Counted from the stretch's first letter, positions 8,171-16,909 are shown. The stretch: 61,200 bases of DNA from Treponema sp. UBA1793 (GCA_002314445.1 DCFX01000047.1:11231-72430); one strand, 5' to 3'. Program-made: numbers and translations. Notes: generated by a model from the sequence alone, not told the origin.

Positions 8171-10006
8171 ATGAATGATCCGCGTATGACCTTTCTCCCC
8201 GTTTCGCGAGCCGACATGGATGCACGCGGCTGGAACGAGTGTGATTTTGTTTTTGTCTCCGGCGACGCATATGTCGACCACCCGTCTTTTGCAGCCGCCC
8301 TGCTCGGCAGGCTTCTTGAATCGCACGGCTATAAGGTGGGAATCATCGCTCAGCCTGATTTTTCGAAAGCAGCATCTTTTACCGTACTCGGACGCCCGCG
8401 GCTCGCATTTCTTGCCAGCGCAGGTGCCATGGATTCGATGGTCTCAAACTACACGGCGAACAATAAGCCCCGCTCGGAAGACGCATATGCACACGGAGGG
8501 GAAGCCGGACACAGGCCTGACCGTGCGCTCATCGCATATACCGCAAAAATACGTGAAGCGTATAAGGGTGCGGCCGTTATTATAGGCGGCATTGAAGCAA
8601 GCCTTCGGCGTATGACTCATTACGACTACTGGTCAAACAAGGTACGCCGTTCGATTCTCCTCGACAGCAAAGCCGACCTGCTCCTGTACGGCATGGGAGA
8701 ACACAGCATTATTGAAGTTGCGGACAAACTGGCGGCAGGCGTTCCTGTCAGGCAGATACGGGACGTACGCGGCACCTGCTGGTATACGGGAAAAGCAGAC
8801 GAAGTCCCGTCAGAGAGCGGGTGCATACAGCTGCCGCCGTACGCTGAAATATCAGGTGATGACGGTGACAGTAAACAGAGGTTCGCAGAATCTTTCGTCA
8901 TTCAGGAACAGAATACGGATGCGATTAACGCATCCGTACTTGTTGAACAGTGCGATACACGGTACGTCGTGCAGGAAAAACCGGCTTTTCCGCTTACGAC
9001 TGAGGAATTCGATGCGGTGATGGAACTGCCGTATACACGGCGGTGGCATCCTGATTACGATGTGCCGGCAGCAAACGGAAAGACCGGCATTCCCGCACTG
9101 AAGGAAGTGCTGTTTTCACTTACGAGCGTGCGCGGCTGTTTCGGCGCATGTTCATTCTGCGCAATCACGTTTCATCAGGGCAGAACCATTCAGTCACGGA
9201 GCCATGAATCGCTTATTAAAGAAGCGGAAATGCTTGCCTCCCGCCCTGATTTCAAGGGCTATATCCACGACGTAGGCGGGCCGACTGCAAATTTCCGGCA
9301 GCCTTCATGCGAAAAGCAGCGTACCGCGGGCGTATGCAAAAACCGCCAGTGCCTCGGCACCGACCCGTGCCCCAACCTCCGCGTAGACCACAGCGACTAC
9401 GTAAAACTGCTGCAGGAGCTGCGGAACATTCCGGGGGTAAAAAAGGTGTTCATCCGCAGCGGCATCAGGTTCGACTATCTCATGATGGACAGCAGTGACG
9501 CATTTCTTGAAGAGCTGTGCAGATATCATATCTCAGGGCAGCTGAAAGTTGCACCCGAAAACGTCAGCGATACGATTCTGCACCTGATGCGGAAAAGCAC
9601 GCACGCTGTCTATGAAAAATTTGCCGCGGAATATGCGGTTATGAACAAAAAAATTGACATGAAACAGTATCTTGTGCCGTACTATATTGCATCCCATCCG
9701 GGTTCCGGCCTGAACGAAGCGGTTGAAACGGCATTGTACCTGAAAAAAACGGGCTTCGTTCCCGACCAGATACAGGACTTTTATCCCACACCGGGCAGCC
9801 TTTCGACATGCATGTACTGGACAGGCCTTTCGCCGTACGACAAAAACGCGGACGGTTCCATGAAACAGATTCACGTCGCCCGCGGAGCGCATGAGAGGCG
9901 GCTCCAGAGGGCGCTCATGCAGTTCAACAAAAAAGAAAACAGGAACGACGTGCGCGAAGCGCTTGAAGAAGCGGGACGCACCGATTTACTGAACGTGCTC
10001 CGGTAA
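8171..10006 (+). CDS. ygiQ: YgiQ-family (UPF0313) radical SAM protein
   Basis: This large cytosolic radical SAM protein of about 611 residues belongs to the widespread YgiQ family, whose substrate is not established. N-terminal hallmarks are FLPVSRADMDARGW, DAYVDHPSF and IGGIEASLRR; the cluster-binding motif is CFGACSFC within SVRGCFGACSFCAITFHQGR. The later GPTANFRQPSC and PGSGLNEAVETALYLKK segments are also family-typical. The start at 8171 (MNDPRM) is chosen because the YgiQ homology begins immediately after it. There is no Shine-Dalgarno sequence; TGCTATGCT ends 6 nt upstream, which suggests a leaderless message. The gene converges on tcdA with a 10-base gap. Confidence 0.93.
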   Translation: MNDPRMTFLPVSRADMDARGWNECDFVFVSGDAYVDHPSFAAALLGRLLESHGYKVGIIAQPDFSKAASFTVLGRPRLAFLASAGAMDSMVSNYTANNKPRSEDAYAHGGEAGHRPDRALIAYTAKIREAYKGAAVIIGGIEASLRRMTHYDYWSNKVRRSILLDSKADLLLYGMGEHSIIEVADKLAAGVPVRQIRDVRGTCWYTGKADEVPSESGCIQLPPYAEISGDDGDSKQRFAESFVIQEQNTDAINASVLVEQCDTRYVVQEKPAFPLTTEEFDAVMELPYTRRWHPDYDVPAANGKTGIPALKEVLFSLTSVRGCFGACSFCAITFHQGRTIQSRSHESLIKEAEMLASRPDFKGYIHDVGGPTANFRQPSCEKQRTAGVCKNRQCLGTDPCPNLRVDHSDYVKLLQELRNIPGVKKVFIRSGIRFDYLMMDSSDAFLEELCRYHISGQLKVAPENVSDTILHLMRKSTHAVYEKFAAEYAVMNKKIDMKQYLVPYYIASHPGSGLNEAVETALYLKKTGFVPDQIQDFYPTPGSLSTCMYWTGLSPYDKNADGSMKQIHVARGAHERRLQRALMQFNKKENRNDVREALEEAGRTDLLNVLR

Positions 10007-10016
10007 CAGACAAAAA

Positions 10017-10787
10017 TCAGCAGCCGTTCCCCCGTATGCCGGTAATGTCTTTTATAACCTCGCCGGCAATCATAAGCCCCGCAACAGACGGAACGAATGA
10101 AGTACTTCCCGGAATTGCACGCCGTTCCGTACACTTGTGCGCCGCCCCCGGAGGACACAAACAGTGCGTACGGCAGCTGGTTGACATATCATCCACAGGC
10201 TCGACAGGTTTTTCAACGGAGTACAACACTTTCACGTCCGTAATTCCACGTCTTTTCAGTTCCTGCCTCATTACGCGCGCAAGAGGGCAGACGCTTGTCT
10301 TTGCAATGTCGGCAACGCGGAACAGTGTGGGGTCAAGCTTGTTGCCCGCCCCCATACAGCTTATAACGGGAACACCCGCTTCCTTTGCTTTCTCTATAAT
10401 GGAAATTTTCGCCGCGACAGTGTCGACAGCATCTATGACATATCCGTATTTTGTAAAATCAAACTGACCGGCTGTTTCGGGCAGGAAAAAGCACTGATGC
10501 TTCACCACTTCGCAGCACGGGTTTATGTCGTGAATGCGGTCGGCCATTACGTCAACCTTGTATTTTCCGATAGTGCTGTGAAGGGCAATAATCTGGCGGT
10601 TCAAATTCGTAAGGCAGACTTTGTCGTCGTCGACAATTTCTATGGCACCGACACCGGCACGGGCAAGCGCTTCGACTGTAAACCCACCCACCCCGCCTAT
10701 TCCGAATACGATGACGCGCGCCCCGCTAAGCGTTTCAAGAGCGCACTTTCCCATAAGTAACTGTGTACGTGAAAACTGATCAGGCAT
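10017..10787 (-). CDS. tcdA: tRNA threonylcarbamoyladenosine dehydratase
   Basis: TcdA (YgdL/CsdL) is an E1-like ATP-dependent enzyme that dehydrates t6A at tRNA position 37 to the cyclic form ct6A. The 256-residue protein shows the ThiF/MoeB Rossmann motif GIGGVGGFTVEALARAG near residues 30-46, DDDKVCLTNLNRQI near 52-65, and IDAVDT near 116-121. The segment near residues 200-220 with Cys-rich CRTHCLCPPG is a plausible loop of the family, but its role is unclear. The start at 10787 has no Shine-Dalgarno sequence; TGGTAGACT ends 6 nt before ATG. A MoeB/HesA-type sulfur-transfer enzyme is less likely given the C-terminal wording PSVAGLMIAGEVIKDI. Confidence 0.88.
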   Translation of the reverse strand: MPDQFSRTQLLMGKCALETLSGARVIVFGIGGVGGFTVEALARAGVGAIEIVDDDKVCLTNLNRQIIALHSTIGKYKVDVMADRIHDINPCCEVVKHQCFFLPETAGQFDFTKYGYVIDAVDTVAAKISIIEKAKEAGVPVISCMGAGNKLDPTLFRVADIAKTSVCPLARVMRQELKRRGITDVKVLYSVEKPVEPVDDMSTSCRTHCLCPPGAAHKCTERRAIPGSTSFVPSVAGLMIAGEVIKDITGIRGNGC

Positions 10788-10853
10788 GCAAATAGTCTAC
10801 CACTTTTGTAGGAAAATTGCACGCCTGAAAATCAGCTTTGCAGGGCTGCTTAC

Positions 10854-11828
10854 TCAGTTTCCGAAAACAGGTTCAATGTATTCTTTTATCAGTTTGAGCC
10901 GGTCTTTCGGTTCAGGAACTAACAGGGAAGCGATTGCTGTCACCATCTTTTTCTCAGGATTTACATAAATCACGTTGCCCCCGTCGCCCAGGGCGGCATA
11001 ACAGCCTTTTCCGGTAAGCCACCACAGATAGCCGTATGACATACCCCATTCTGAACAATGGCTGTGTTCCCTGGTACTTTCTGCGATCCATTCTGCCGGT
11101 ACCTGCTGCCTGCCGTTCCGTACGCCGCCGTTCAGATACAGCAGGCCAAGTTCCGCCATTTCGGACGGAGTAAGGAAAAGTCCCCAGCTTGCGGTGTTGA
11201 ATCCCTGCGGATCGGCAATCCAGCCCCGGGAGTTTTTGTCATTCATGAACGCAAGGTGTTCCTCTTCAGAATGCAGTATGACACTGCGCGGCACAGTGAT
11301 ACCCAGCGGGGAAAACAGGTTTTCCGATGCAAAATCAAAAACGGACTGCCCGACAGCTTTTGCAAGAATACCTGACAGTATATGCGTTCCTCCGACTGCG
11401 GAATAATTGAACTTTCCGATGGGTCGTTCTCCTCCAAGCAGGTCGAGTGCGTCGTAAACCGGATTGGGGCTTTTGAAGAATTTCTCGTACGGCTCCGTTT
11501 CATATTTATACGGCGCCGTCATAGTAAGCAGATGCTCTATCGTAATGTTCTGTATAGTCCTTTCTCCGGGTTTTACTGTGTAATCCGGAAAAAAATCAAG
11601 AACATGCTGATTCACACCGGAAATATATCCCTTACCGGCGGCAATCCCGATTAAAGCGGAAAAAACGCTTTTTGTCACCGAACAGATATGAACGGCGTTT
11701 CCGGCGGTGTATCCGTTAAAATATTTTTCATACACGCTTACACCGTCTTTGTACACAACAATACCTGCGGTGTTGTTGTACTCACTGCGTATCTTTGCTT
11801 CAATTTCGTCTTTTTTTTTCTCAATCAT
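10854..11828 (-). CDS. Serine hydrolase of the class C beta-lactamase / penicillin-binding-protein fold
   Basis: This 324-residue protein belongs to the beta-lactamase-related family (esterases, D-aminopeptidases and carboxypeptidase-like enzymes). The nucleophile motif SVTKS (SxxK) lies near residues 51-55, followed by a tyrosine motif YSAVGG near 139-144 and GDGGNVIYV toward the C-terminus in place of the third motif. No signal peptide is evident, so a cytosolic role is likely and true antibiotic resistance is not implied. The start is taken as ATG at 11828, with AAGGAAG 6 nt upstream; the frame could extend two codons to a TTG. The dispersed hairpin element at 11851-11885 sits directly upstream of its ribosome-binding site. 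Confidence 0.82.
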   Translation of the reverse strand: MIEKKKDEIEAKIRSEYNNTAGIVVYKDGVSVYEKYFNGYTAGNAVHICSVTKSVFSALIGIAAGKGYISGVNQHVLDFFPDYTVKPGERTIQNITIEHLLTMTAPYKYETEPYEKFFKSPNPVYDALDLLGGERPIGKFNYSAVGGTHILSGILAKAVGQSVFDFASENLFSPLGITVPRSVILHSEEEHLAFMNDKNSRGWIADPQGFNTASWGLFLTPSEMAELGLLYLNGGVRNGRQQVPAEWIAESTREHSHCSEWGMSYGYLWWLTGKGCYAALGDGGNVIYVNPEKKMVTAIASLLVPEPKDRLKLIKEYIEPVFGN

Positions 11829-11850
11829 ATACAACTTCCTTCTGACAAGT

Positions 11851-11885
11851 GAGAACCTCTGAAAACTTCAGTTTTTAGAGGTTTC
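11851..11885. repeat. Dispersed hairpin element, copy 1
   Basis: GAGAACCTCT begins an inverted repeat whose arms AACCTCT and AGAGGTT enclose an A/T-rich inner stem and the loop ACTTCAG. A near-identical copy lies at 58495-58527. The fold resembles an intrinsic terminator. Here it lies between the serine hydrolase start and the phosphatase gene 5' of it, so it could end the phosphatase transcript. Confidence 0.75.
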
Positions 11886-11973
11886 TAAGATATACCGGAC
11901 GTCCTGAAAGAAAGGATATAGTGATTAAAAATGATTTACAAGCGGGTAATTAAAATAATTTTAAAAAAATAAA

Positions 11974-13044
11974 TCAACATGACATACGTTCAACAGCTTT
12001 CTCCAGTTCAGCACTGGTGATACAGCCGCTTGAAACACATCGGGCCGCAATGGCAGAGGCATATATGACTGTATCAGATAACGATACTTCCGCAAAATGT
12101 TCCAGGGAATACCGTAAAAGCCTGCGGTCCCTGTATTGCAGTATCCCCATACTGCTTGTTTTCTCATAGTCCGCAGCCACATCAGGCCAGACTGCGCCGC
12201 ACAGCAGTGCAAGCAGCGCGCTTACGACACCGGTACGGTCAGAGCCGAGCCTGCAGTGCACAAGATACGGCCCTGAATGAGCGGCAATAAAACGAAGGAT
12301 ACCGCAGAATAATGCAATAAACTTACTGTTTCCGGAATGATAATACGCAGTCTCATACGATGTATCAGTATAATATTCATTTCCGGCCGCAATCAGCTGC
12401 TGCTGATACACACAGATCGTTTCGCCTCTCAAAGAATCAGCCGGTTCATCTCCGCTCAGACAGATAATTGATGCAATCTTCTTTTCTTCAAGCAGCAGTT
12501 TTACTGTGAGGCTGCGGATCTCTTCTGTATCAAATCCGGGAAATGATTTTTTATACGGATGATAGGAACGGTATACGCACGACGAGCCGGGAATCTTCCT
12601 GAAATTTGCAACAATGGCTCTGTTTTCATCAGTCAGCGGCATAAAATCCGGAAGTGTCTTTATGCGCGAAGCTTTCTCTGCTTCGTGCATAAACAACGTA
12701 AGGTCGTCGCCCTGCTGTAAAAGTGCATAATTTCCCAGAAATTCATGCCGCCCGTCACTACCGCCGTCCAATGCAAGGGGCTGCACGTCTCCGGACTTGT
12801 CGATTGTAAAGAAAGTATACTCGGGATACCCGCAGTTTCCGGGAATCAGTACTTCGTCCAGGTTTCTGTCAAGTACAAGCCGTCCGCCGTTCTCTTCCGG
12901 AAGAAGCTGCCATTCGGAAACAGGCAGACGCTGCCAGTCAGTAAACGAACCTGCAATATATACCGGTAATAAGGGAATATCGGCAGGACGTATATGAAAT
13001 CTGATTATCCCTTTTGCAGGGGAGATTGTATAAAGAGTACTCAT
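11974..13044 (-). CDS. Glycogen-binding-module / tyrosine phosphatase fusion (laforin-like architecture)
   Basis: This 356-residue protein joins two domains. Residues ~10-90 resemble the AMPK-beta / CBM48 carbohydrate-binding E-set module: VYIAGSFTDWQ near 28-38 and YPEYTFFTID near 73-82 match the hallmark strand and Trp positions. Residues ~125-345 form a bacterial Y_phosphatase3-type domain, with VYRSYHP near 157-163 and the P-loop HCRLGSDRTG near 263-272 (nucleophile Cys ~264, Arg ~270). Carbohydrate-binding module followed by phosphatase is the domain order of animal laforin, a glycogen phosphatase, so a glucan-directed or glycogen-located function is inferred; it could equally act on phosphotyrosine protein. 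There is no signal peptide. It follows the FAD oxidoreductase gene by 33 bp, with GGGG upstream of its ATG. Confidence 0.82.
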   Translation of the reverse strand: MSTLYTISPAKGIIRFHIRPADIPLLPVYIAGSFTDWQRLPVSEWQLLPEENGGRLVLDRNLDEVLIPGNCGYPEYTFFTIDKSGDVQPLALDGGSDGRHEFLGNYALLQQGDDLTLFMHEAEKASRIKTLPDFMPLTDENRAIVANFRKIPGSSCVYRSYHPYKKSFPGFDTEEIRSLTVKLLLEEKKIASIICLSGDEPADSLRGETICVYQQQLIAAGNEYYTDTSYETAYYHSGNSKFIALFCGILRFIAAHSGPYLVHCRLGSDRTGVVSALLALLCGAVWPDVAADYEKTSSMGILQYRDRRLLRYSLEHFAEVSLSDTVIYASAIAARCVSSGCITSAELEKAVERMSC

Positions 13045-13077
13045 GCGAACCGTTTCCCCAAAACCTGTATTGCGCTT

Positions 13078-14700
13078 TTACCGGTGCAGAAGCCTTTCTG
13101 CAATGCTGCTGCACGCATTTTCTCCGTCCATTGCAGAGGAAACAATGCCGCCGGAATATCCCGAACCTTCGCCGGCAGGATACAGCCCCTTCAGTTTCGT
13201 GCATTCATACGTATCTTTATCCCTCAGGATGCGGACAGGAGTGGAAGTCCTCGTTTCACCTGCTATCAGGAGAGCTTCGCCGCAGACATATCCTTTCATC
13301 TCTCTGTTAAAATCTGCAAATCCTGCAGCCAGCCGTGACACAATCTGCGGCGGAAGCCACTCATCGAGGCGGCTCGATACAGTACCGGGCGTATAGCTTG
13401 ATACCGGAAGCGTTCCGCTTGCCCGGTGCGCCAGAAAATCGACCATGCGCTGGGCAGGAGCTGACTGCCCGACCCCGTGCTTTTTTGTCTCCCGTTCAAG
13501 CCATGTCCGCCAGTACAAACCTGCAAGCGCCGGGCAGTGAGCTTCATCCGCCTGCTTCCGGTATTCTCCGGGAATGTCCTCGGGCCGCGTCTCTACAACT
13601 ATTGCAGCGTTGGACCACTGAGAATTGCGCGACGACGGTGACATACCGTTTACGACGATTTCGTCAGGGCCGGTGGCAGACGGAACGACAAATCCGCCGG
13701 GGCACATGCAGAACGAATACACACCGCGCCCGTCAACCTGAGTGACAAGGCGGTATTCGGCCGCCGGCAGAACGCTTCCGCGGGACTGACCGTGGTACTG
13801 AATGCTGTCTATAAGTTCACGGGGATGTTCCACCCGGACGCCGGCAGCGAACGTCTTTGCTTCAAGCGCATCGGGTGCCGTACGGGCTGCAAGTTCATAT
13901 ATATCCGATGCGGAGTGTCCCATTGCAAGCAGGACACAGTCACCTGAAAATTCTGCTGCCGCACCACTCACCGTATCTTCTGCCGTTATGCCGGTAACGC
14001 GCAAGCCTTCTCCGTTTTTCTCCGTCAAGAAACCGGTACACCTCATGCTGAAATGAAATTCGCCGCCGAGTTCGACGATTCTGGCTTTCACCGCATTTAT
14101 AACCGCAGGAAGTTTATCCGTTCCGATGTGAGGATGCGCATCCGTTAATATGGATTTGTCTGCACCGAACATCGTAAAAATCTGCAGGATACGTTCAATA
14201 TTTCCGCGCTTATTGCTCCGCGTATACAGTTTACCGTCGGAGAATGTACCGGCCCCTCCTTCACCGAAACAGTAGTTGCTGTCTTTCCCGACTATTCCCT
14301 TTGTGCTGATTTCCGCAATATCCTTTCTGCGGAGAGATGTTTCAACTCCTCTTTCTATAATGACAGGTTGAATACCTTCTTCAAGAAGACGAAGGGCTCC
14401 GAAAAGGCCAGCAGGACCTGAACCGACTATAATAACACGGTGTTCCGTCCCGGCATGTTTCCAGACAGGGCCGGATAATGATGATGCTTCAGGTTTTTCC
14501 CCGACATACGCTTTATACCGCAGGCACAGTTTGACCTGCCCGTGACGTGCATCTATAGATTTTTTCTGGAATACAAGAGTCAGCATACTTTCCGATACTT
14601 TGATGCCCTTTCTGGAAAGTTCCAGTACTGCTTCTTTCTGAATCAAAGAATCGTTGTGTTCGTCCTCAGGCCGGACGATGAGCGTAATTTCCGTTATCAT
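13078..14700 (-). CDS. FAD-dependent oxidoreductase, COG2509 type
   Basis: A 540-residue cytosolic flavoprotein of the uncharacterised FAD-dependent dehydrogenase family often annotated next to redox or biosynthetic genes. The N-terminal ~85 residues form the small domain typical of this family (RRKGI/VSESML-like segment followed by SIDARHGQVKL). The dinucleotide motif is VIIVGSGPAGLFGALRLLEEG near 90-110. GKDSNYCFGEGGAGTFSDGKLYTR near 175-198 and the C-terminal GLYPAGEGSGYSGGIVSSAMDG are the family signatures. The start at 14700 lacks a Shine-Dalgarno sequence; TGATATACT ends 6 nt upstream, giving one of the clearest leaderless arrangements in the window. It is divergent from the radical SAM gene at 14766 and heads a two-gene unit with the phosphatase fusion. 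Confidence 0.85.
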   Translation of the reverse strand: MITEITLIVRPEDEHNDSLIQKEAVLELSRKGIKVSESMLTLVFQKKSIDARHGQVKLCLRYKAYVGEKPEASSLSGPVWKHAGTEHRVIIVGSGPAGLFGALRLLEEGIQPVIIERGVETSLRRKDIAEISTKGIVGKDSNYCFGEGGAGTFSDGKLYTRSNKRGNIERILQIFTMFGADKSILTDAHPHIGTDKLPAVINAVKARIVELGGEFHFSMRCTGFLTEKNGEGLRVTGITAEDTVSGAAAEFSGDCVLLAMGHSASDIYELAARTAPDALEAKTFAAGVRVEHPRELIDSIQYHGQSRGSVLPAAEYRLVTQVDGRGVYSFCMCPGGFVVPSATGPDEIVVNGMSPSSRNSQWSNAAIVVETRPEDIPGEYRKQADEAHCPALAGLYWRTWLERETKKHGVGQSAPAQRMVDFLAHRASGTLPVSSYTPGTVSSRLDEWLPPQIVSRLAAGFADFNREMKGYVCGEALLIAGETRTSTPVRILRDKDTYECTKLKGLYPAGEGSGYSGGIVSSAMDGENACSSIAERLLHR

Positions 14701-14765
14701 GAATGGAGTATATCATTTTACAGGCCGAGTGGACACAGTATGACAAAAAGAATAAACTTGACAAG

Positions 14766-16478
14766 ATGAAGCCGCTTATCATCTGTACAACAGTTCTTAT
14801 AGAAAAATCCCCGCAGGCACTTCCGCTGGGAGCAGCGTGCATCGCATCAGCTCTGAAGCATGATGATGTGACGGCTGAAAATTATTCTGTCATGCTCACG
14901 AGCATTACGGCAGAAGACACCGGTTATGCCGATGCCTGTAATTCGGGGACAACAGGCAGTTTTATTGCGGCTGCCATACTTGCGTCCGGGAAACCGGCAA
15001 TTGTCTGCTTTTCCGTATATGTCTGGAACAGAATCGTACTGGAACAGGCAGCCGGAGAGCTGAAAAGACGAATCCCCGGCCTTGTATGTATTGCAGGCGG
15101 CCCGGAAATTACAGCCGACCCGTTCAGCTCAGAAGCTTTCGATTATACAATTGCAGGGGAAGGAGAAGTTGCGGTACCGGGCCTTGTTGCCCGGCTTGCA
15201 TCAGGCGCAGCCGGCTCCCTTCCTCCGGGAGTGTACATTCCCGGAAAAGAAAACGGTGTGGCCAGAACACTCACATTTGTCCACGCACCGGCACCCGACA
15301 TCGGAAAGACCGCATCACCGTGGCTCGATGGTACGATTGATCCGTCCCGGTACGGCGGCGCATTGTGGGAACTCGCGCGGGGATGCCCGTTTAAATGTTC
15401 ATACTGTTATGAATCGAAAGGTGAAAAAAAGGTACGCTATTTCCCCATGGAACGAATAGAACAGGAACTCGACTTTTTTGCGCAGAAAAAAGTCCCTCAG
15501 GTATTCGTTCTTGATCCGACATACAATGCTGACAAAAAACGGGCACTCCGCATACTGCGCCTCATCGCAGAGAAGACTCCTGATACATTTTTTTATTTTG
15601 AATGCCGTGCAGAATTTATCGATAAAGAAATGGCAAAGGCATTCACCGCCATCCCGTGCGCCCTGCAGATAGGTCTGCAAAGTGCACATGAAGACGTACT
15701 CGAAAAAGTTCACAGGACGCTCAATAAAAAATTATTCGTTAAAAACATCGGCATACTGAACGAAACGGGAGCTGTATTCGGTTTTGACCTTATATACGGA
15801 CTGCCCGGCGACAGTCTTACGGGCTTCCGCGAAAGCATTGATTTTGCAGTATCGCTGTATCCGAATAATCTTGAAACATTCTGCCTTTCCGTACTTCCGG
15901 GAACGGATTTGTACGACAACGCTGAAAACCTGGGACTTGTATGGGATAAAAATCCTCCGTACCACGTCCTGCATACGGATAAATTCTCCGAAACCGATAT
16001 TGCCCGTGCAGAAAAACTATCATGTTCATGCAGTTTTTTCTATAATCAGGGAAGAGCCGTTCCCTGGTTCAACAGCGTGTTATATCCGCTCCGCACAAGA
16101 GCTTCCGCATTTTTCGCCGATTTTGCCGCATGGTGGGACGTCACCGGACATGTCCGTACGCTTGAAGATGAAAACAGCAGGTGCCTTCCGCATGGGCAGA
16201 TAGAACAAAGCCAGCTCGATTTCGTAAAAGCAAAATACATGGAAAAAAATCTGGCAGCCCTGCTTCCCGCAGCAGAAGATATCATCCGGCTTAACGGAGC
16301 CCTTTCCCGCACGCAGGCGGACGGTATAACGCAGACACTGCGGACGCGGTATCATCCCGACGACATCATGTCGGAATATGCCACAGATATCGGTTATTTC
16401 GCAAAGAATGCAAAAAAGCACCCGTATACCGTACAGACATTCATGTCAAACCATGGTGCCGACTGGAAAACAATATAA
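14766..16478 (+). CDS. B12-binding-domain radical SAM protein
   Basis: A 570-residue protein with an N-terminal cobalamin-binding Rossmann-like domain (KPLIICTTVLIEKSPQALPLG; IAGGPEITADPFS) and a radical SAM core whose cluster motif is CPFKCSYC near residue 210. Later segments (GLQSAHEDVLEKVHR; FDLIYGLPGDSLTGF; FCLSVLPGTDL) are standard for the BchE/MiaB-like halves of this superfamily. A C-terminal helical domain of ~130 residues follows. The substrate cannot be told from sequence; such enzymes methylate or rearrange unactivated carbons. The start at 14766 rather than 14703 is chosen because the conserved domain begins there and TAAACT ends 7 nt upstream, another possible leaderless start. 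Confidence 0.85.
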   Translation: MKPLIICTTVLIEKSPQALPLGAACIASALKHDDVTAENYSVMLTSITAEDTGYADACNSGTTGSFIAAAILASGKPAIVCFSVYVWNRIVLEQAAGELKRRIPGLVCIAGGPEITADPFSSEAFDYTIAGEGEVAVPGLVARLASGAAGSLPPGVYIPGKENGVARTLTFVHAPAPDIGKTASPWLDGTIDPSRYGGALWELARGCPFKCSYCYESKGEKKVRYFPMERIEQELDFFAQKKVPQVFVLDPTYNADKKRALRILRLIAEKTPDTFFYFECRAEFIDKEMAKAFTAIPCALQIGLQSAHEDVLEKVHRTLNKKLFVKNIGILNETGAVFGFDLIYGLPGDSLTGFRESIDFAVSLYPNNLETFCLSVLPGTDLYDNAENLGLVWDKNPPYHVLHTDKFSETDIARAEKLSCSCSFFYNQGRAVPWFNSVLYPLRTRASAFFADFAAWWDVTGHVRTLEDENSRCLPHGQIEQSQLDFVKAKYMEKNLAALLPAAEDIIRLNGALSRTQADGITQTLRTRYHPDDIMSEYATDIGYFAKNAKKHPYTVQTFMSNHGADWKTI

Positions 16479-16531
16479 AACGTACGTTTATTATGCACTG
16501 GATTTCAGAAAAAAATTATTATTGTGCATTT
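16479..16531. repeat. Palindrome start of repeat-rich intergenic block
   Basis: Directly after the radical SAM stop codon is AAACGTACGTTT (16478-16489) followed by ATTAT. A near-identical word recurs at 16670-16684 in inverted orientation and at 16734-16750, and a degenerate version lies near 16957-16970. This marks the beginning of ~690 bases without a credible gene. Confidence 0.5.
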
Positions 16532-16633
16532 GTAAAAGAGAATGCTCCCGCAGAAAACAATCCGCTTAAGCTCCAACTTCGCTTCGCTCAGGGTCGCCCG
16601 CGGCCTTGTTTTCTGCTCCGCATTCTCTTTTAC
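16532..16633. repeat. Nested inverted repeat A with conserved loop
   Basis: The outer arms are GTAAAAGAGAATGC at 16532-16545 and GCATTCTCTTTTAC at 16620-16633. The inner arms are CAGAAAACAA at 16551-16560 and TTGTTTTCTG at 16606-16615. Between outer and inner arms each side carries a short TCC-type word in the same orientation (TCCCG left, CTCC right), so it stays unpaired. The 45-base loop holds CGCTTAAGCTCC (16563-16574) and GGGTCGCCCGCGG (16591-16603), which are shared in inverted orientation with the element at 16799-16909. There is no T-run, so this is not a simple terminator. Confidence 0.8.
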
Positions 16634-16669
16634 ACCAGGTATGCAATTTTTTTCCAGGAATGTCATGAC

Positions 16670-16748
16670 TAATAAACGACGTTTACCAGGACAGAAAGAC
16701 GGTGTCCAGGATGTTCTGTTATTTAGATTCGAAAAACGTCGTTTATTA
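16670..16748. repeat. 15-bp perfect inverted repeat pair
   Basis: TAATAAACGACGTTT (16670-16684) and AAACGTCGTTTATTA (16734-16748) are exact reverse complements 49 bases apart. They sit between the two nested hairpins and share their word with the palindrome at 16478. They could be operator half-sites or the termini of a tiny repeat element. Confidence 0.75.
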
Positions 16749-16798
16749 TTTCATATCCCGGCAGTAGTACAGGAAGGAATCAATTGACAGCAGTATAT

Positions 16799-16909
16799 AC
16801 AGAAGAACAGGGAGCGGAACCTGAAATAATTCCGCGTGCGACTCTCGCCTATTCTGGCGAGCCGGAGCATAGCGTAATTATTTCAGGTGGGAGCGGACTG
16901 TTTTTCTGT
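16799..16909. repeat. Nested inverted repeat C, homologous loop to A
   Basis: Outer arms ACAGAAGAACAG (16799-16810) and CTGTTTTTCTGT (16898-16909) pair with one mismatch. Inner arms ACCTGAAATAATT (16819-16831) and AATTATTTCAGGT (16876-16888) pair perfectly. Between them GGAGCGGA occurs on both sides in the same orientation (16811-16818; 16890-16897) and therefore cannot pair. The loop contains the small hairpin CTCGCC/GGCGAG (16844-16861) and, on the minus strand, CGCTATGCTCC and GAGTCGCACGCGG, which match the loop of element A. So A and C are two copies of one family in opposite orientation with different but self-complementary arms. Confidence 0.8.

Noticed and set aside
16542..16787. 81-codon frame through the nested hairpins
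   Set aside because: It runs across both arms of element A and the 15-bp inverted repeat and has no translation signal or family resemblance.
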